Source of the DNA: G039029935 sp039029935
Lineage (GTDB): Bacteria; Chloroflexota; Anaerolineae; Caldilineales; Caldilineaceae
Direction: 5' to 3'
Assembly: GCA_039029935.1 (NCBI GenBank)
Contig: JBCCFC010000215.1
Coordinates: 1 to 13,651, forward strand
DNA length: 13,651 nucleotides
Part shown: in pieces, positions 1 through 7,193 of the stretch
Position numbering within the stretch: the first letter of the stretch is position 1
Layout: every line of letters starts with the position of its first letter
The notes under the pieces: generated by a model
The model's input: only the letters and a program-made list of their open reading frames with translations
Told to the model about the DNA's origin: nothing
Database searches by the model: none
Position numbers and translations under genes: made by a program

Positions 1-341
1 GTAACATTTCCCTGTCTCCTTGTGCGGACATGCGTCGACTTAGCTCGCGAGTCTTGTCCGGAACGGAAAGCTTGTTCCGACGTCGCTTGGCAGTCGCACG
101 ACCATTGGAACAAATCTTTGAGCAAAAATGGCACACCGCCAAACACGCCTTCAGGTTTGTGATCTTGGCTGAGAGCCTCGACGCGTTGGGCATAAGTTTC
201 AATGACCGCTTTGATCTGCGGATTGACCCGCTCGACCGCCGCCAACATTGCCGCTCCCAACTCTTTGACGGTTACGTCGCCATTTCGCACCAATTCGGCT
301 AACCCAAGCCCATCATAGTGTGTATACGCTGATAATTCCAT
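1..341 (-). CDS. Amidase-signature protein, N-terminal part (runs off left edge, possibly broken)
   Basis: The minus strand is open from ATG at 341 to the window edge (113 codons). Residues 1-77 fit the N-terminus of the amidase signature family, which hydrolyses amides with a Ser-cisSer-Lys triad: a YDGLGLAELVRNGDVT stretch, an ERVNPQIKAVI helix region, then GGVPFLLKDL containing the presumed catalytic Lys75. An AGGAAA ribosome-site-like sequence lies about 9-12 bases upstream of the ATG. After residue 77 the frame stays open but no longer resembles an amidase; the expected Gly/Ser-rich region before the catalytic serines is not recognisable. Another frame from about base 118 to the edge is also open and reads Lys/Arg-rich. 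I therefore suspect a truncation, frameshift or junction near 105-120, although the rest of the gene is outside the window. Family confidence is moderate; intactness is doubtful. Confidence 0.6.
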   Translation of the reverse strand, partial: MELSAYTHYDGLGLAELVRNGDVTVKELGAAMLAAVERVNPQIKAVIETYAQRVEALSQDHKPEGVFGGVPFLLKDLFQWSCDCQATSEQAFRSGQDSRAKSTHVRTRRQGNV

Positions 342-399
342 TGGTTGCCCATTTCCTATTCCTAAAGACCACAAACCATCGCTTTATACCAGAGCCGGA

Positions 400-429
400 T
401 TGTACAACATGCACCATCGTTCGTAAAAT
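400..429 (+). promoter_or_regulatory. Possible promoter upstream of the repeat array and dioxygenase gene
   Basis: TTGTAC at 400-405 and TAAAAT at 424-429 are separated by 18 bases. The -10 matches consensus at five of six positions but the -35 at only three. If used, the transcript would carry the 8-bp repeat array and its hairpin in a leader of over 200 bases before the dioxygenase gene. This is weak evidence from sequence alone. Confidence 0.25.
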
Positions 430-470
430 TCTTGGTACTCCTGAATCTATTGCAGAGGAAAGTATAAAAT

Positions 471-557
471 CAGCTAGTCAGCTAGTCAGCTAGTCAGCCA
501 GAGTGCTGAAGTGCTGAAGTGCTGAAGTGCTGAAGTGCTGAAGTGCTGAAGTGCTGA
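471..557. repeat. Two adjacent 8-bp tandem-repeat arrays (CAGCTAGT x3, then AGTGCTGA x7)
   Basis: CAGCTAGT occurs at 471-478, 479-486 and 487-494, with a partial fourth copy CAGCC at 495-499. It is followed at once by seven perfect copies of AGTGCTGA: 502-509, 510-517, 518-525, 526-533, 534-541, 542-549 and 550-557. The units share the period of 8, and GCTGA in the second unit is complementary to TCAGC formed at junctions of the first. The array lies between divergently transcribed genes (amidase at 341, dioxygenase at 661). The perfect identity of the copies suggests recent slippage or expansion. There are no spacers, so it is not CRISPR. Confidence 0.9.
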
Positions 558-568
558 CTAGCTTTTTT
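488..568 (+). terminator. Terminator-like hairpin made from the 8-bp repeats
   Basis: AGCTAGTCAGC at 488-498 is the exact reverse complement of GCTGACTAGCT at 553-563, giving an 11-bp stem that runs straight into TTTTTT at 563-568. The intervening 54 bases are the AGTGCTGA copies. The same left arm occurs at 472-482 and 480-490, so three left arms compete for one right arm. The form is that of a rho-independent terminator on the plus strand, but the loop is unusually long. No plus-strand gene lies upstream, so it could act as an attenuator in the dioxygenase leader or block upstream read-through. Confidence 0.5.
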
Positions 569-600
569 GGAAAATAAATGATATTCTCTGAACGCAGCGC

Positions 601-632
601 AGACGGCTGCTCGATTGGGCAGCAAGGCGTCT
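601..632 (+). promoter_or_regulatory. Interrupted hairpin in the dioxygenase leader
   Basis: AGACG (601-605) pairs with CGTCT (628-632), and GCTGC (606-610) with GCAGC (619-623). There is an 8-base loop and a 4-base bulge (624-627). It ends 17 bases before the GGGAG ribosome-binding sequence at 650-654. An 18-codon mini-ORF (ATG at 578, TAA at 632-634) spans it exactly and contains no Trp codon. A role in translation control is possible but unproven. Confidence 0.35.
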
Positions 633-660
633 AAAATTTTCATATCACAGGGAGATGATT

Positions 661-1425
661 ATGTCTCAACTTCAAACACAACAACTCAACTACACAAAAC
701 ATCTCCAACTAGATACATTGCTCAATAGCCAAAAGCCAGTGTCACCACATCCGGAGGAAATGCTGTTTGTCATCATTCATCAGGTCTATGAATTGTGGTT
801 CAAGCAGTTGATTCACGATACAAAGCGGACAATTGCCCATCTTGAGCAGGATGAACTGGCACAGGCAACATGGCTCGTCCAACGTATGGTGCGGATTTTA
901 CAGGTTGCCGATACACAATTGAGTGTCCTAGAAATGTTATCCTTTGCCGATTTCCAGGAGTTTCGCCCTTTTTTAGAGCAGTCGAGCGGCCTGCAATCAC
1001 GTCAATTTCGCGAATTTGAGGTGCTGGGTGGACTGTGCGAGACGGCGGGTGAACAGTATGCGACCTGGGCCGAAACTCTGTGGCCTGGTATCTCAACAGC
1101 GGAACCAATGACTCTGCACCGCGCCTTTGTAAACGCAATTGACCGTTCGGGTCTACAACTCATCGACATTTACCAGCAGCGATGGACACAGTTCCAGCTT
1201 TTTAGCCTCTGCGAAGCGTGTTTGGAAATGGATCGCTGGATGACCACGTGGCGACAAAATCATATCAAAATGGTGACACGCATGATAGGCGGGCGCGCGG
1301 CTGGCACAGGCGGAACCTTTGTGGAAAAATATCTGGAACCCACCACCAAATATCGCTTCTTTCCGGAGTTATGGGACGTTCGACATGCAGGAACTGTACA
1401 GGCAGGTGGGACAGTGAGTGAATAA
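661..1425 (+). CDS. kynA: Tryptophan 2,3-dioxygenase
   Basis: This is a heme dioxygenase that opens the indole ring of L-tryptophan with O2 to give N-formylkynurenine, the first step of the kynurenine pathway. The 254-aa protein carries the family blocks in order: an N-terminal YTKHLQLDTLL stretch; MLFVIIHQVYELWFKQ with His40 as the likely substrate-side histidine; the FADFQEFRPFLEQSSGLQS block containing the substrate-carboxylate arginine; and RQNHIKMVTRMIG with His201 as the presumed heme ligand. GTGGT and FPELWDVR follow near the C-terminus. I chose ATG 661 because GGGAG at 650-654 sits six bases before it, whereas ATG 655 directly abuts that site. It is slightly shorter than the usual 270-300 aa but has all key residues. 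No formamidase or kynureninase gene is next to it, so formylkynurenine must be handled by genes elsewhere. It lies upstream of the ABC transporter with a 105-bp gap. Confidence 0.93.
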   Translation: MSQLQTQQLNYTKHLQLDTLLNSQKPVSPHPEEMLFVIIHQVYELWFKQLIHDTKRTIAHLEQDELAQATWLVQRMVRILQVADTQLSVLEMLSFADFQEFRPFLEQSSGLQSRQFREFEVLGGLCETAGEQYATWAETLWPGISTAEPMTLHRAFVNAIDRSGLQLIDIYQQRWTQFQLFSLCEACLEMDRWMTTWRQNHIKMVTRMIGGRAAGTGGTFVEKYLEPTTKYRFFPELWDVRHAGTVQAGGTVSE

Positions 1426-1530
1426 TAAATTTTGACGTTGCAGATTTTCGTGATACGGTTAGGCCAGAATTCAATAAACTGAGTGTGCTACCATACAATT
1501 AAGCCGCTCAAACTTTTTAAGGAGAACAAT

Positions 1531-3126
1531 GTGACCAAGAAACACTCATATTTACTCATATTTTGTAGTGTATTTGTGCTGTTGTTGGCCGCCTGTGCAG
1601 GGGCTGCGCCTACGGAGGACACAAGTGAGGCTGCTGCACCTGTGGAAGAAGCAGCCAGTGATGGACCCAAAATTTTCACATGGGCCGAAGCCGTTGATCC
1701 ATTTGACATAGACCCACGCACCAGCTATGACGGTCAGGGATTGCCCGTATTGGCGCAAGCCTACGAAACGCTCACTCACTTCAACCCACCAGGTAGCGAT
1801 CCAGAAATTTCGCCAGAGTTAGCGGTTTCGTGGGAAAGCAATGAGGACGCAACCGAATGGACCTTTGTCTTGCAAGAGGGCGTCACCTTTCATGATGGCG
1901 AGCCGTTCAATGCCGAGGCTGTCAAAGCATTGGTCGAAAATGTCCGTGATGGTGGCTTTGCAACCTCATGGATTTTTGGTGCGATTGAGGAAATCGAAGC
2001 CGTTGACGACTTAACGGTTAAATTCATCAACGCCTATCCCGCCAAGCTCGACCTTATTTTCTCTAGTGCCTTTGGTGCGTGGATGTTAAGCCCGAAAGCA
2101 CTGGAAAATGACCAAGCATGGTTTGCCGAAGGTCGCACTGTGGGTACGGGGCCATACATGATCAGCAGCCGCGAACCAGGCACACGCATTATTATGGAGC
2201 GCTTTGACGATTACTGGCGTGGATGGAATGACAATAAGTTTGACACCGTTGTTGTTGAATACATTGCAGACGAGACTGTGCGTGAGCAGATGATTCGATC
2301 TGGTGACGCTGACCTGACCCGCGAGCTAGATTTTGATAATCTGGAGTCACTGGACGCAGCCGACGGTGTTGCCGTGATGGTTGAGCCATCGTACGCCAAC
2401 CAGTTTATCATGCTCAACAATGCACGGCCACCGCTGGATAATGTGCAGGTCCGTCAGGCACTGGCTGCAAGCTATCCCTATGAGGATGCACTCGCCAGCT
2501 TGGCTGGTGGGCTAGCCACACCCGCGGGTGGCGCCATTCCACAGTCAATGTGGGGTGCGGATGCGAGCATTGTCGCCGAGCAAGATTTAGAGAAGGCCGC
2601 AGCATTGCTTGAAGAAGCTGGCTTTGCTGATGGTTTTGTACTTGAGTACTGGGCCTATGATGGTGACCCAATCAATGAGCAACTGGGTGAAGTTTGGGGT
2701 CCCGCTCTGCGTGAGCTTGACATTGAACTGAACATCACGGTCATCGACTTCAACGCGGCCATGGAATCATTCTGGAATGACCCAGAAAACTCGCATCATG
2801 CGGTTGCACTGAACTGGTTCCCAACCTATGTGACACCATTTGACCCACTGTTCAGTCCATTTTCAACAGGCGAATATTTCAACGTTGCAGCCTATGATAA
2901 TGAAGACTTTACAAACCTACTCTTTGACGGTGATGGTGTGACGGCAACAGATATCGATCAGGCGATTGCCTTCTTCCAAGAAGCCAACCAGATGTTGATT
3001 GATGACGCTGCTGCTATCTTTGCCTATGACATGCCAATGGTCTGGGAAATTCGTGACGACTTATCGGGCTATTACTATAGCCCTGCGTATGGTACGGTTG
3101 TCCGCGTTTACGATTTGGAGCGATAG
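1531..3126 (+). CDS. ABC transporter substrate-binding lipoprotein, SBP_bac_5 (peptide/nickel) family
   Basis: This is a 531-aa extracytoplasmic binding protein that captures solute for the two permeases downstream. I chose GTG 1531 because AAGGAG at 1519-1524 lies six bases before it; an upstream GTG at 1483 has no such site. The N-terminus is a lipoprotein signal: basic TKKH, a hydrophobic core, then lipobox LAAC with Cys22 as the lipidation site. An Ala/Glu-rich linker follows (about residues 23-45). The family signature is clear: VSWESNEDATEWTFVLQEGV, then FHDGEPFNAEAV and a VGTGPYMI stretch. The family carries oligopeptides, dipeptides, nickel chelates and other small solutes, and the sequence alone does not fix the ligand. 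A possible -10 (TACAAT, 1494-1499) lies upstream, but its -35 is poor. The stop is followed by a strong hairpin inside the operon, a layout that often raises binding-protein expression over the permeases. Confidence 0.9.
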   Translation: MTKKHSYLLIFCSVFVLLLAACAGAAPTEDTSEAAAPVEEAASDGPKIFTWAEAVDPFDIDPRTSYDGQGLPVLAQAYETLTHFNPPGSDPEISPELAVSWESNEDATEWTFVLQEGVTFHDGEPFNAEAVKALVENVRDGGFATSWIFGAIEEIEAVDDLTVKFINAYPAKLDLIFSSAFGAWMLSPKALENDQAWFAEGRTVGTGPYMISSREPGTRIIMERFDDYWRGWNDNKFDTVVVEYIADETVREQMIRSGDADLTRELDFDNLESLDAADGVAVMVEPSYANQFIMLNNARPPLDNVQVRQALAASYPYEDALASLAGGLATPAGGAIPQSMWGADASIVAEQDLEKAAALLEEAGFADGFVLEYWAYDGDPINEQLGEVWGPALRELDIELNITVIDFNAAMESFWNDPENSHHAVALNWFPTYVTPFDPLFSPFSTGEYFNVAAYDNEDFTNLLFDGDGVTATDIDQAIAFFQEANQMLIDDAAAIFAYDMPMVWEIRDDLSGYYYSPAYGTVVRVYDLER

Positions 3127-3135
3127 TCGTTAACA

Positions 3136-3173
3136 GGGTAAGTTGTGGGGTGTAGGGACCCCACAACTTACCC
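3136..3173 (+). promoter_or_regulatory. Perfect 16-bp intra-operon hairpin between binding protein and permease
   Basis: GGGTAAGTTGTGGGGT (3136-3151) is the exact reverse complement of 3158-3173, with a 6-base GTAGGG loop. It starts nine bases after the stop of the binding-protein gene and ends 19 bases before the permease ATG. No T-run follows, so it is not a classic terminator. By analogy with hairpins after malE-type genes it probably protects the upstream mRNA 3' end and reduces permease expression. The inverted repeat is certain; its role is inferred. Confidence 0.8.
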
Positions 3174-3192
3174 ATCACTGTTTAAGGAATCA

Positions 3193-4221
3193 ATGAGCAG
3201 AGCAAACTACTTTCTGCGCCGCTTGGGGCTTGCCCTGTTTGTCATCATCGGCGTCATGATCATCACCTTCTTTGTCTCGCGCGTTTTACCTGCCGATCCA
3301 GTACGCCTCTTCGTAGGGGTACGCGCATCCGAGGAGATCGTTGAGGCCAAGCGTGTTGAATTTGGGCTAGATAGACCTGTACCTGTGCAGTTTATCAGTT
3401 ACGTCGGCTCGGTGCTACGCGGTGACTTTGGCATCTCGTTCCGTACCAAGCAGTCGATTACCAAAGACTTGCGCGTCTTCTTGCCTGCCACACTGGAATT
3501 GGTGATTTTGTCGATGGTCTTGGCTGTTCTCATTGGCATTCCCATTGGCGTCATCGGTGCAGCCACACGTGGGAGTGCCATCGACCAAATCAGTCGCGTT
3601 GTCACCATTGCAGGCGTATCCATCCCTGCATTCTGGCTGGCGCTTCTGCTGCAAATGTTCTTCTTTGGCTATTTAGATTGGCTACCGCTTGGTGGACGAT
3701 TGAGCCGCGAGTTTGTCATCTCCAGCCCAATTAAGCAGATCACGGGCTTTTACATCATCGATGGGGCGATAACAGGCAATTGGAACGCTTGGCGGGATGC
3801 GCTCTGGCATCTGATTCTGCCAACCGCTGTCCTCGCCACCTACCCCATCAGCCTAACCGCGCGAATGACACGAGCGTCCATGCTTGAAGTGATGTCCGAG
3901 ACATATATCTCAGCGGCACGGGCTGCGGGTCTTTCGCAACGTGAAATCCTCTTTAAGTTGGCACTCAAAAATGCCGTTGTGCCAACGCTGACCGTGTTGG
4001 GGCTGGTCTTCGCCTTTTCAATTACTGGTGCAATCTTGGTCGAAATTGTCTTTTCTTGGCCCGGCTTGGGGACCTATGTCACCGAGTCCATCCTTGCCGC
4101 TGATTTTCCCGTTGTTATGGCGATTACATTAATTGTTACCGTCATCTATGTCATCCTTAACCTTGTCGTTGACTTCTTGCAGGCTGCACTCGATCCACGT
4201 GTACGCCTTGGGTCACAATAA
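3193..4221 (+). CDS. ABC transporter permease, DppB/OppB type
   Basis: This 342-aa inner-membrane protein is one of the two channel subunits of a peptide/nickel-type ABC importer. It starts with a first membrane helix (about residues 9-29, LGLALFVIIGVMIITFFVSR) followed by the typical LPADPVRLFVG and LDRPVPVQFISYVGSVLRGDFGIS stretches of the periplasmic loop. The binding-protein-dependent transport domain follows with several membrane segments. The EAA loop that docks on the ATPase is at about 238-257 (YISAARAAGLSQREILFKLA), and WPGLGTYV is conserved near the end. I chose ATG 3193, preceded by AAGGA; an in-frame start at 3145 lies inside the hairpin stem and is unlikely. The gene lies 17 bp before the second permease, so the two are co-transcribed. 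Confidence 0.92.
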   Translation: MSRANYFLRRLGLALFVIIGVMIITFFVSRVLPADPVRLFVGVRASEEIVEAKRVEFGLDRPVPVQFISYVGSVLRGDFGISFRTKQSITKDLRVFLPATLELVILSMVLAVLIGIPIGVIGAATRGSAIDQISRVVTIAGVSIPAFWLALLLQMFFFGYLDWLPLGGRLSREFVISSPIKQITGFYIIDGAITGNWNAWRDALWHLILPTAVLATYPISLTARMTRASMLEVMSETYISAARAAGLSQREILFKLALKNAVVPTLTVLGLVFAFSITGAILVEIVFSWPGLGTYVTESILAADFPVVMAITLIVTVIYVILNLVVDFLQAALDPRVRLGSQ

Positions 4222-4238
4222 TCCAGGGCAGAATAATC

Positions 4239-5141
4239 ATGAAAACTGCAACACTCTTTAACCGTTGGTTTGGCTTTGCTTTTCGCAGCCCAGAACCTGG
4301 CTCGGCAAACTGGTATTTTCGCCGTGACAAACTGGCACTCGTCTGCCTCTATGTCATCGTACTGATGATCTTCATCGCCATCTTCGCACCATTTTTAACA
4401 CCCTACCCAGAACAGGGATTGGGCGATCCCAACCTGACAGAAAAGTTTGAGTCACCCAGTTTGAGTCATCCCTTTGGTACAGATGACCTTGGTCGAGACA
4501 TCCTTGCCCGTGTCATGTTTGGCGCACGCACCTCGCTGATTGCTGCCTTTGCCATTGTCGCCGTTGCTATCCTCATCGGCACAACACTGGGGGCCATTGC
4601 AGGCTACTTTGGCGGCTGGATCGACGAAGTGCTCATGCGGATTACCGACGTGTTTCTCGCCTTCCCACCGCTGTTGCTCGCGATAACCATTGCAACAGTG
4701 TTGGAGCCAAGTCTGCGCAACTCGGTGCTGGCTGTGGCTGTGACATGGTGGCCTTGGTACACACGCATTGTACGCGCACAGGCACTGTCGATCCGTGAAC
4801 GTAATTTTGTCAAAGCGGCACGCAGCATGGGCGTTGGTGACGTGGCGATTATCCGCCGTCACATCATGCCCAATGTCCTCAGCCCCGTGATGGTGCAAGG
4901 GACGCTTGATCTCGGCTCGGCCCTATTGACGATAGCTGGCTTGAGCTTCCTCGGTCTGGGCATCCAGCCGCCGACCGCCGACTGGGGCGTGATGGTCAAC
5001 GATGGACGTGCTTATGTACAAAGTGGCCGATGGTGGATTGGGCTGTTTCCAGGGCTGGCAATTTTTGTGACGACGCTGTCGTTTAATCTGTTAGGAGATG
5101 GGGTGCAGACAGCGACGGACCCGCGCATTCGGTCGGTTTAA
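4239..5141 (+). CDS. ABC transporter permease, DppC/OppC type
   Basis: This 300-aa second channel subunit pairs with the preceding permease. It has the N-terminal cytoplasmic segment and first helix of DppC proteins (residues about 30-52), then HPFGTDDLGRDILARVMFGA, the hallmark loop of this subfamily. The EAA loop is at about 189-208 (NFVKAARSMGVGDVAIIRRH), followed by LSFLGLGIQPPTADWGVMV and a C-terminal GDGVQTATDPR. The ribosome-binding site is weak (CAGGGCAG region), consistent with translational coupling across the 17-bp gap. The stop codon is only 6 bp from the stop of the convergent ATPase gene, so no separate terminator fits between them. No DppD/DppF-type ATPase gene follows, which is unusual because those subunits normally end this operon. 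Confidence 0.93.
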   Translation: MKTATLFNRWFGFAFRSPEPGSANWYFRRDKLALVCLYVIVLMIFIAIFAPFLTPYPEQGLGDPNLTEKFESPSLSHPFGTDDLGRDILARVMFGARTSLIAAFAIVAVAILIGTTLGAIAGYFGGWIDEVLMRITDVFLAFPPLLLAITIATVLEPSLRNSVLAVAVTWWPWYTRIVRAQALSIRERNFVKAARSMGVGDVAIIRRHIMPNVLSPVMVQGTLDLGSALLTIAGLSFLGLGIQPPTADWGVMVNDGRAYVQSGRWWIGLFPGLAIFVTTLSFNLLGDGVQTATDPRIRSV

Positions 5142-5147
5142 CCTGTC

Positions 5148-6950
5148 TTACCTACTCTTTGCTGGAAATCCCAAGTACCCAAATGCATCGGCCAAATCAT
5201 TAAACTGCTGCAAATCCGTGTAATAAATGCCCTCTTCTTCCAGCAGTTTCTTGGCTGGCTCAAAATACCCTGCTTTAGAGACATACCAAGGTGTCACTTC
5301 ATCATAGCCGCGCACATCTTTGATAGCGTGAATCTGCTCGAAGAATCGCTGTACGTCCGTACTCGTCACTTTATTGTTGCGATATTTCACCTGCACAAAC
5401 CACGCATTGCGCGTGAAAACCTCTGCCTCTTCATCATAGCCTTGATACTCACCAATCAAGTCCAACTCCTTCTGGTCGCCCCCTTCAATCACACCCCAGC
5501 GGTTTTCAATTTTATGGATATTTGGGACAGGCACGGGGGCAGACGTTGAGAAGTAGCTTGGACCATCCAGTATGCGCCCATCAAATCCTTTCATGACCGC
5601 GCCAACGACAATTTCAGCGAAATGCCCCATGATGTTGGTCATGCGCCGCAGTTCGCTACGCACTTCCAATTCGATGTTCTTGGCCGCTTGCTCTTTGGCT
5701 AACTCTTGAATTTCAAAGTCATATTGATAGGTGATAAAGCGTCTAAGCATGGGTTCGGTTGGCCCCTCAAACACACTCAGGGATACACGATGCACAATAT
5801 CAAGCTCTTCCAATTTTTGCAGCGATTCCTGTACCTCTTGCGGTTTGACACCAATTTTCGCTGCCACTTCTTTAACTGGAATCCGTTGCTCTGGGTATTG
5901 GGTTGCCCAAAACATCACCTTTTTGGTCGTCTGTCCATCATTGAGTAGTTTGCTGTATTTGTGAAACTCCTCATTGTAATGTTTGAAAAGTTGTCCACGC
6001 GGATGGATCAATTCAAAACGGACCACCTCGTCCAGCGCGTTGATATTTGGGTAATGCTCCGCTGCGGGGGATTCACTGTTTACCAAAGATTCGATAGCAT
6101 AGGGATAGCCTTGGGTCAGTTGCAAGATGGCATAGGCAAAGACATAATCAACGGGGATGTTGCGGTGTTGACACAAACGTGTCACCAAGAGCATGGCAAA
6201 TGATGGGTCCAGTGGATCTAGGAATCGGTAGCGTAGACGCCCTGACAGTGCCCCACCCGTTGCACGGCCAAAGAGTATTGAGACCGATGAGCCAGAGACA
6301 ACCATCGGTGCAACCATAGACTCAGATGGCTTCTGATAGTAATTGGTAAGGGGAACGACACGATCATTATCTGGATCGTGGACATCGGCGAGGATTTGGA
6401 ATTCATCAATAAACACAGCCGTGGGCATCTCACGAATAGCCGCCTGTCCTTTGGGCATGTTAATGAGCCAAGCCGCTAAATCGGTTGCCCCAAAAGGGTT
6501 GGATTTGTCTGCGACCTGCAAATCATAATTTGCAATTAGCGGTAGTACAACTTTGTCCTGCATTTCCTCGGCCAGTTTCTGGAGTTCGGAAAGATTGGCT
6601 TGTGTCTGATGCAGGTCGGGCCGACGATAGGTAAACGCCAAATAACTGCGCACGTAGCTTGTAAAATAATGGACGGCAAATTCTCGTATCGTAATCATCT
6701 TTGGTCGATACAAGTACTGTTCAAAGGTGATAAACACTGGTATCACGACGTCTTGCTCATTAAATAGACGGTTGAACACGCGGTGGAGAATCGCCGTCTT
6801 TCCTGTACGGCGTAAACCCGCAAAGGCGACGCTGCTATTGCCCGGCGCAGGGATATTGTTACCCCATTTCCAGAAATAATCGAGGTGTTCTTGGCGGTTG
6901 ACAAACCATTGTTCGGCAATTTCTTCCAGCGGCTTGATTGGTTGGCTCAT
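5148..6950 (-). CDS. P-loop ATPase with winged helix and C-terminal PD-(D/E)XK (Mrr-like) domain
   Basis: This 600-aa protein resembles archaeal-type/STAND ATPases. The N-terminal NTPase has Walker A GLRRTGKT (45-52), Walker B AVFIDEF with Asp182-Glu183, a SGSS sensor motif (219-222) and Arg238 in SGRLRYRFLDPL. Residues about 341-390 look like a winged helix (IPVKEVAAKIGVKPQEVQES). The C-terminus fits a PD-(D/E)XK nuclease core: Glu446 in GHFAEIVVG, Asp497 in KELDLIGEY, then QVK at 520-522, the QxK variant known from Mrr-like enzymes. I chose ATG 6950, with GAGGAG ten bases upstream. A start at 6995 would coincide with the expected transcription start of the promoter at 7001-7029. The architecture suggests DNA cleavage or processing, possibly defence or mobile-element biology, but the target is unknown. 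It stands alone with its own promoter and converges on the permease gene. Confidence 0.75.
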   Translation of the reverse strand: MSQPIKPLEEIAEQWFVNRQEHLDYFWKWGNNIPAPGNSSVAFAGLRRTGKTAILHRVFNRLFNEQDVVIPVFITFEQYLYRPKMITIREFAVHYFTSYVRSYLAFTYRRPDLHQTQANLSELQKLAEEMQDKVVLPLIANYDLQVADKSNPFGATDLAAWLINMPKGQAAIREMPTAVFIDEFQILADVHDPDNDRVVPLTNYYQKPSESMVAPMVVSGSSVSILFGRATGGALSGRLRYRFLDPLDPSFAMLLVTRLCQHRNIPVDYVFAYAILQLTQGYPYAIESLVNSESPAAEHYPNINALDEVVRFELIHPRGQLFKHYNEEFHKYSKLLNDGQTTKKVMFWATQYPEQRIPVKEVAAKIGVKPQEVQESLQKLEELDIVHRVSLSVFEGPTEPMLRRFITYQYDFEIQELAKEQAAKNIELEVRSELRRMTNIMGHFAEIVVGAVMKGFDGRILDGPSYFSTSAPVPVPNIHKIENRWGVIEGGDQKELDLIGEYQGYDEEAEVFTRNAWFVQVKYRNNKVTSTDVQRFFEQIHAIKDVRGYDEVTPWYVSKAGYFEPAKKLLEEEGIYYTDLQQFNDLADAFGYLGFPAKSR

Positions 6951-7000
6951 TATTTTTTTGCTCCTCATACACACGATAACAAAACAAGTGTTCATGAATG

Positions 7001-7029
7001 ATTATACCAGACATGGAGAAGAACGGCAA
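7001..7029 (-). promoter_or_regulatory. Sigma-70-type promoter of the ATPase gene
   Basis: On the minus strand, TTGCCG (7024-7029) and a perfect TATAAT (7001-7006) are separated by exactly 17 bases. Transcription would start near 6994, giving a leader of about 44 bases to the ATG at 6950. The -35 matches four of six positions. It supports the downstream start chosen for the ATPase. Confidence 0.6.
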
Positions 7030-7064
7030 AGGCAATGGACCTACTCAGTTCCCCCCTTCTCATG

Positions 7065-7093
7065 TTGACAATCAATCATTCATTCAGTAAAAT
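7065..7093 (+). promoter_or_regulatory. Sigma-70-type promoter of the methyltransferase gene
   Basis: A perfect TTGACA (7065-7070) and TAAAAT (7088-7093, five of six) have a 17-base spacer. Transcription would begin near 7100, leaving a leader of about 94 bases before the ATG at 7194. The leader contains a small TAGCTG-AC-CAGCTA stem near its end. With the minus-strand promoter 36 bp away, this forms a compact divergent control region. Confidence 0.6.
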
Positions 7094-7193
7094 CGTTTTA
7101 CCGAAACTCTTCTTCATATGTAAAGCTGTAGCAATACAACATGAATAGATAGGCTGAAATGCTGATAGCTGACCAGCTAAGATAATTGGATAC

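Noticed and set aside
30..302. 90-codon plus-strand ORF
   Set aside because: It is antisense to the amidase fragment, which has clear family motifs and a start with a ribosome site.
471..557. Possible CRISPR array
   Set aside because: The units are 8 bp and directly adjacent with no spacers; these are simple tandem repeats.
578..634. trp-type attenuation leader peptide
   Set aside because: The 18-codon reading frame has no tryptophan codon.
4452..4898. 148-codon minus-strand ORF
   Set aside because: It is antisense to the second permease, is His/Cys-rich and has no recognisable domain or ribosome site.
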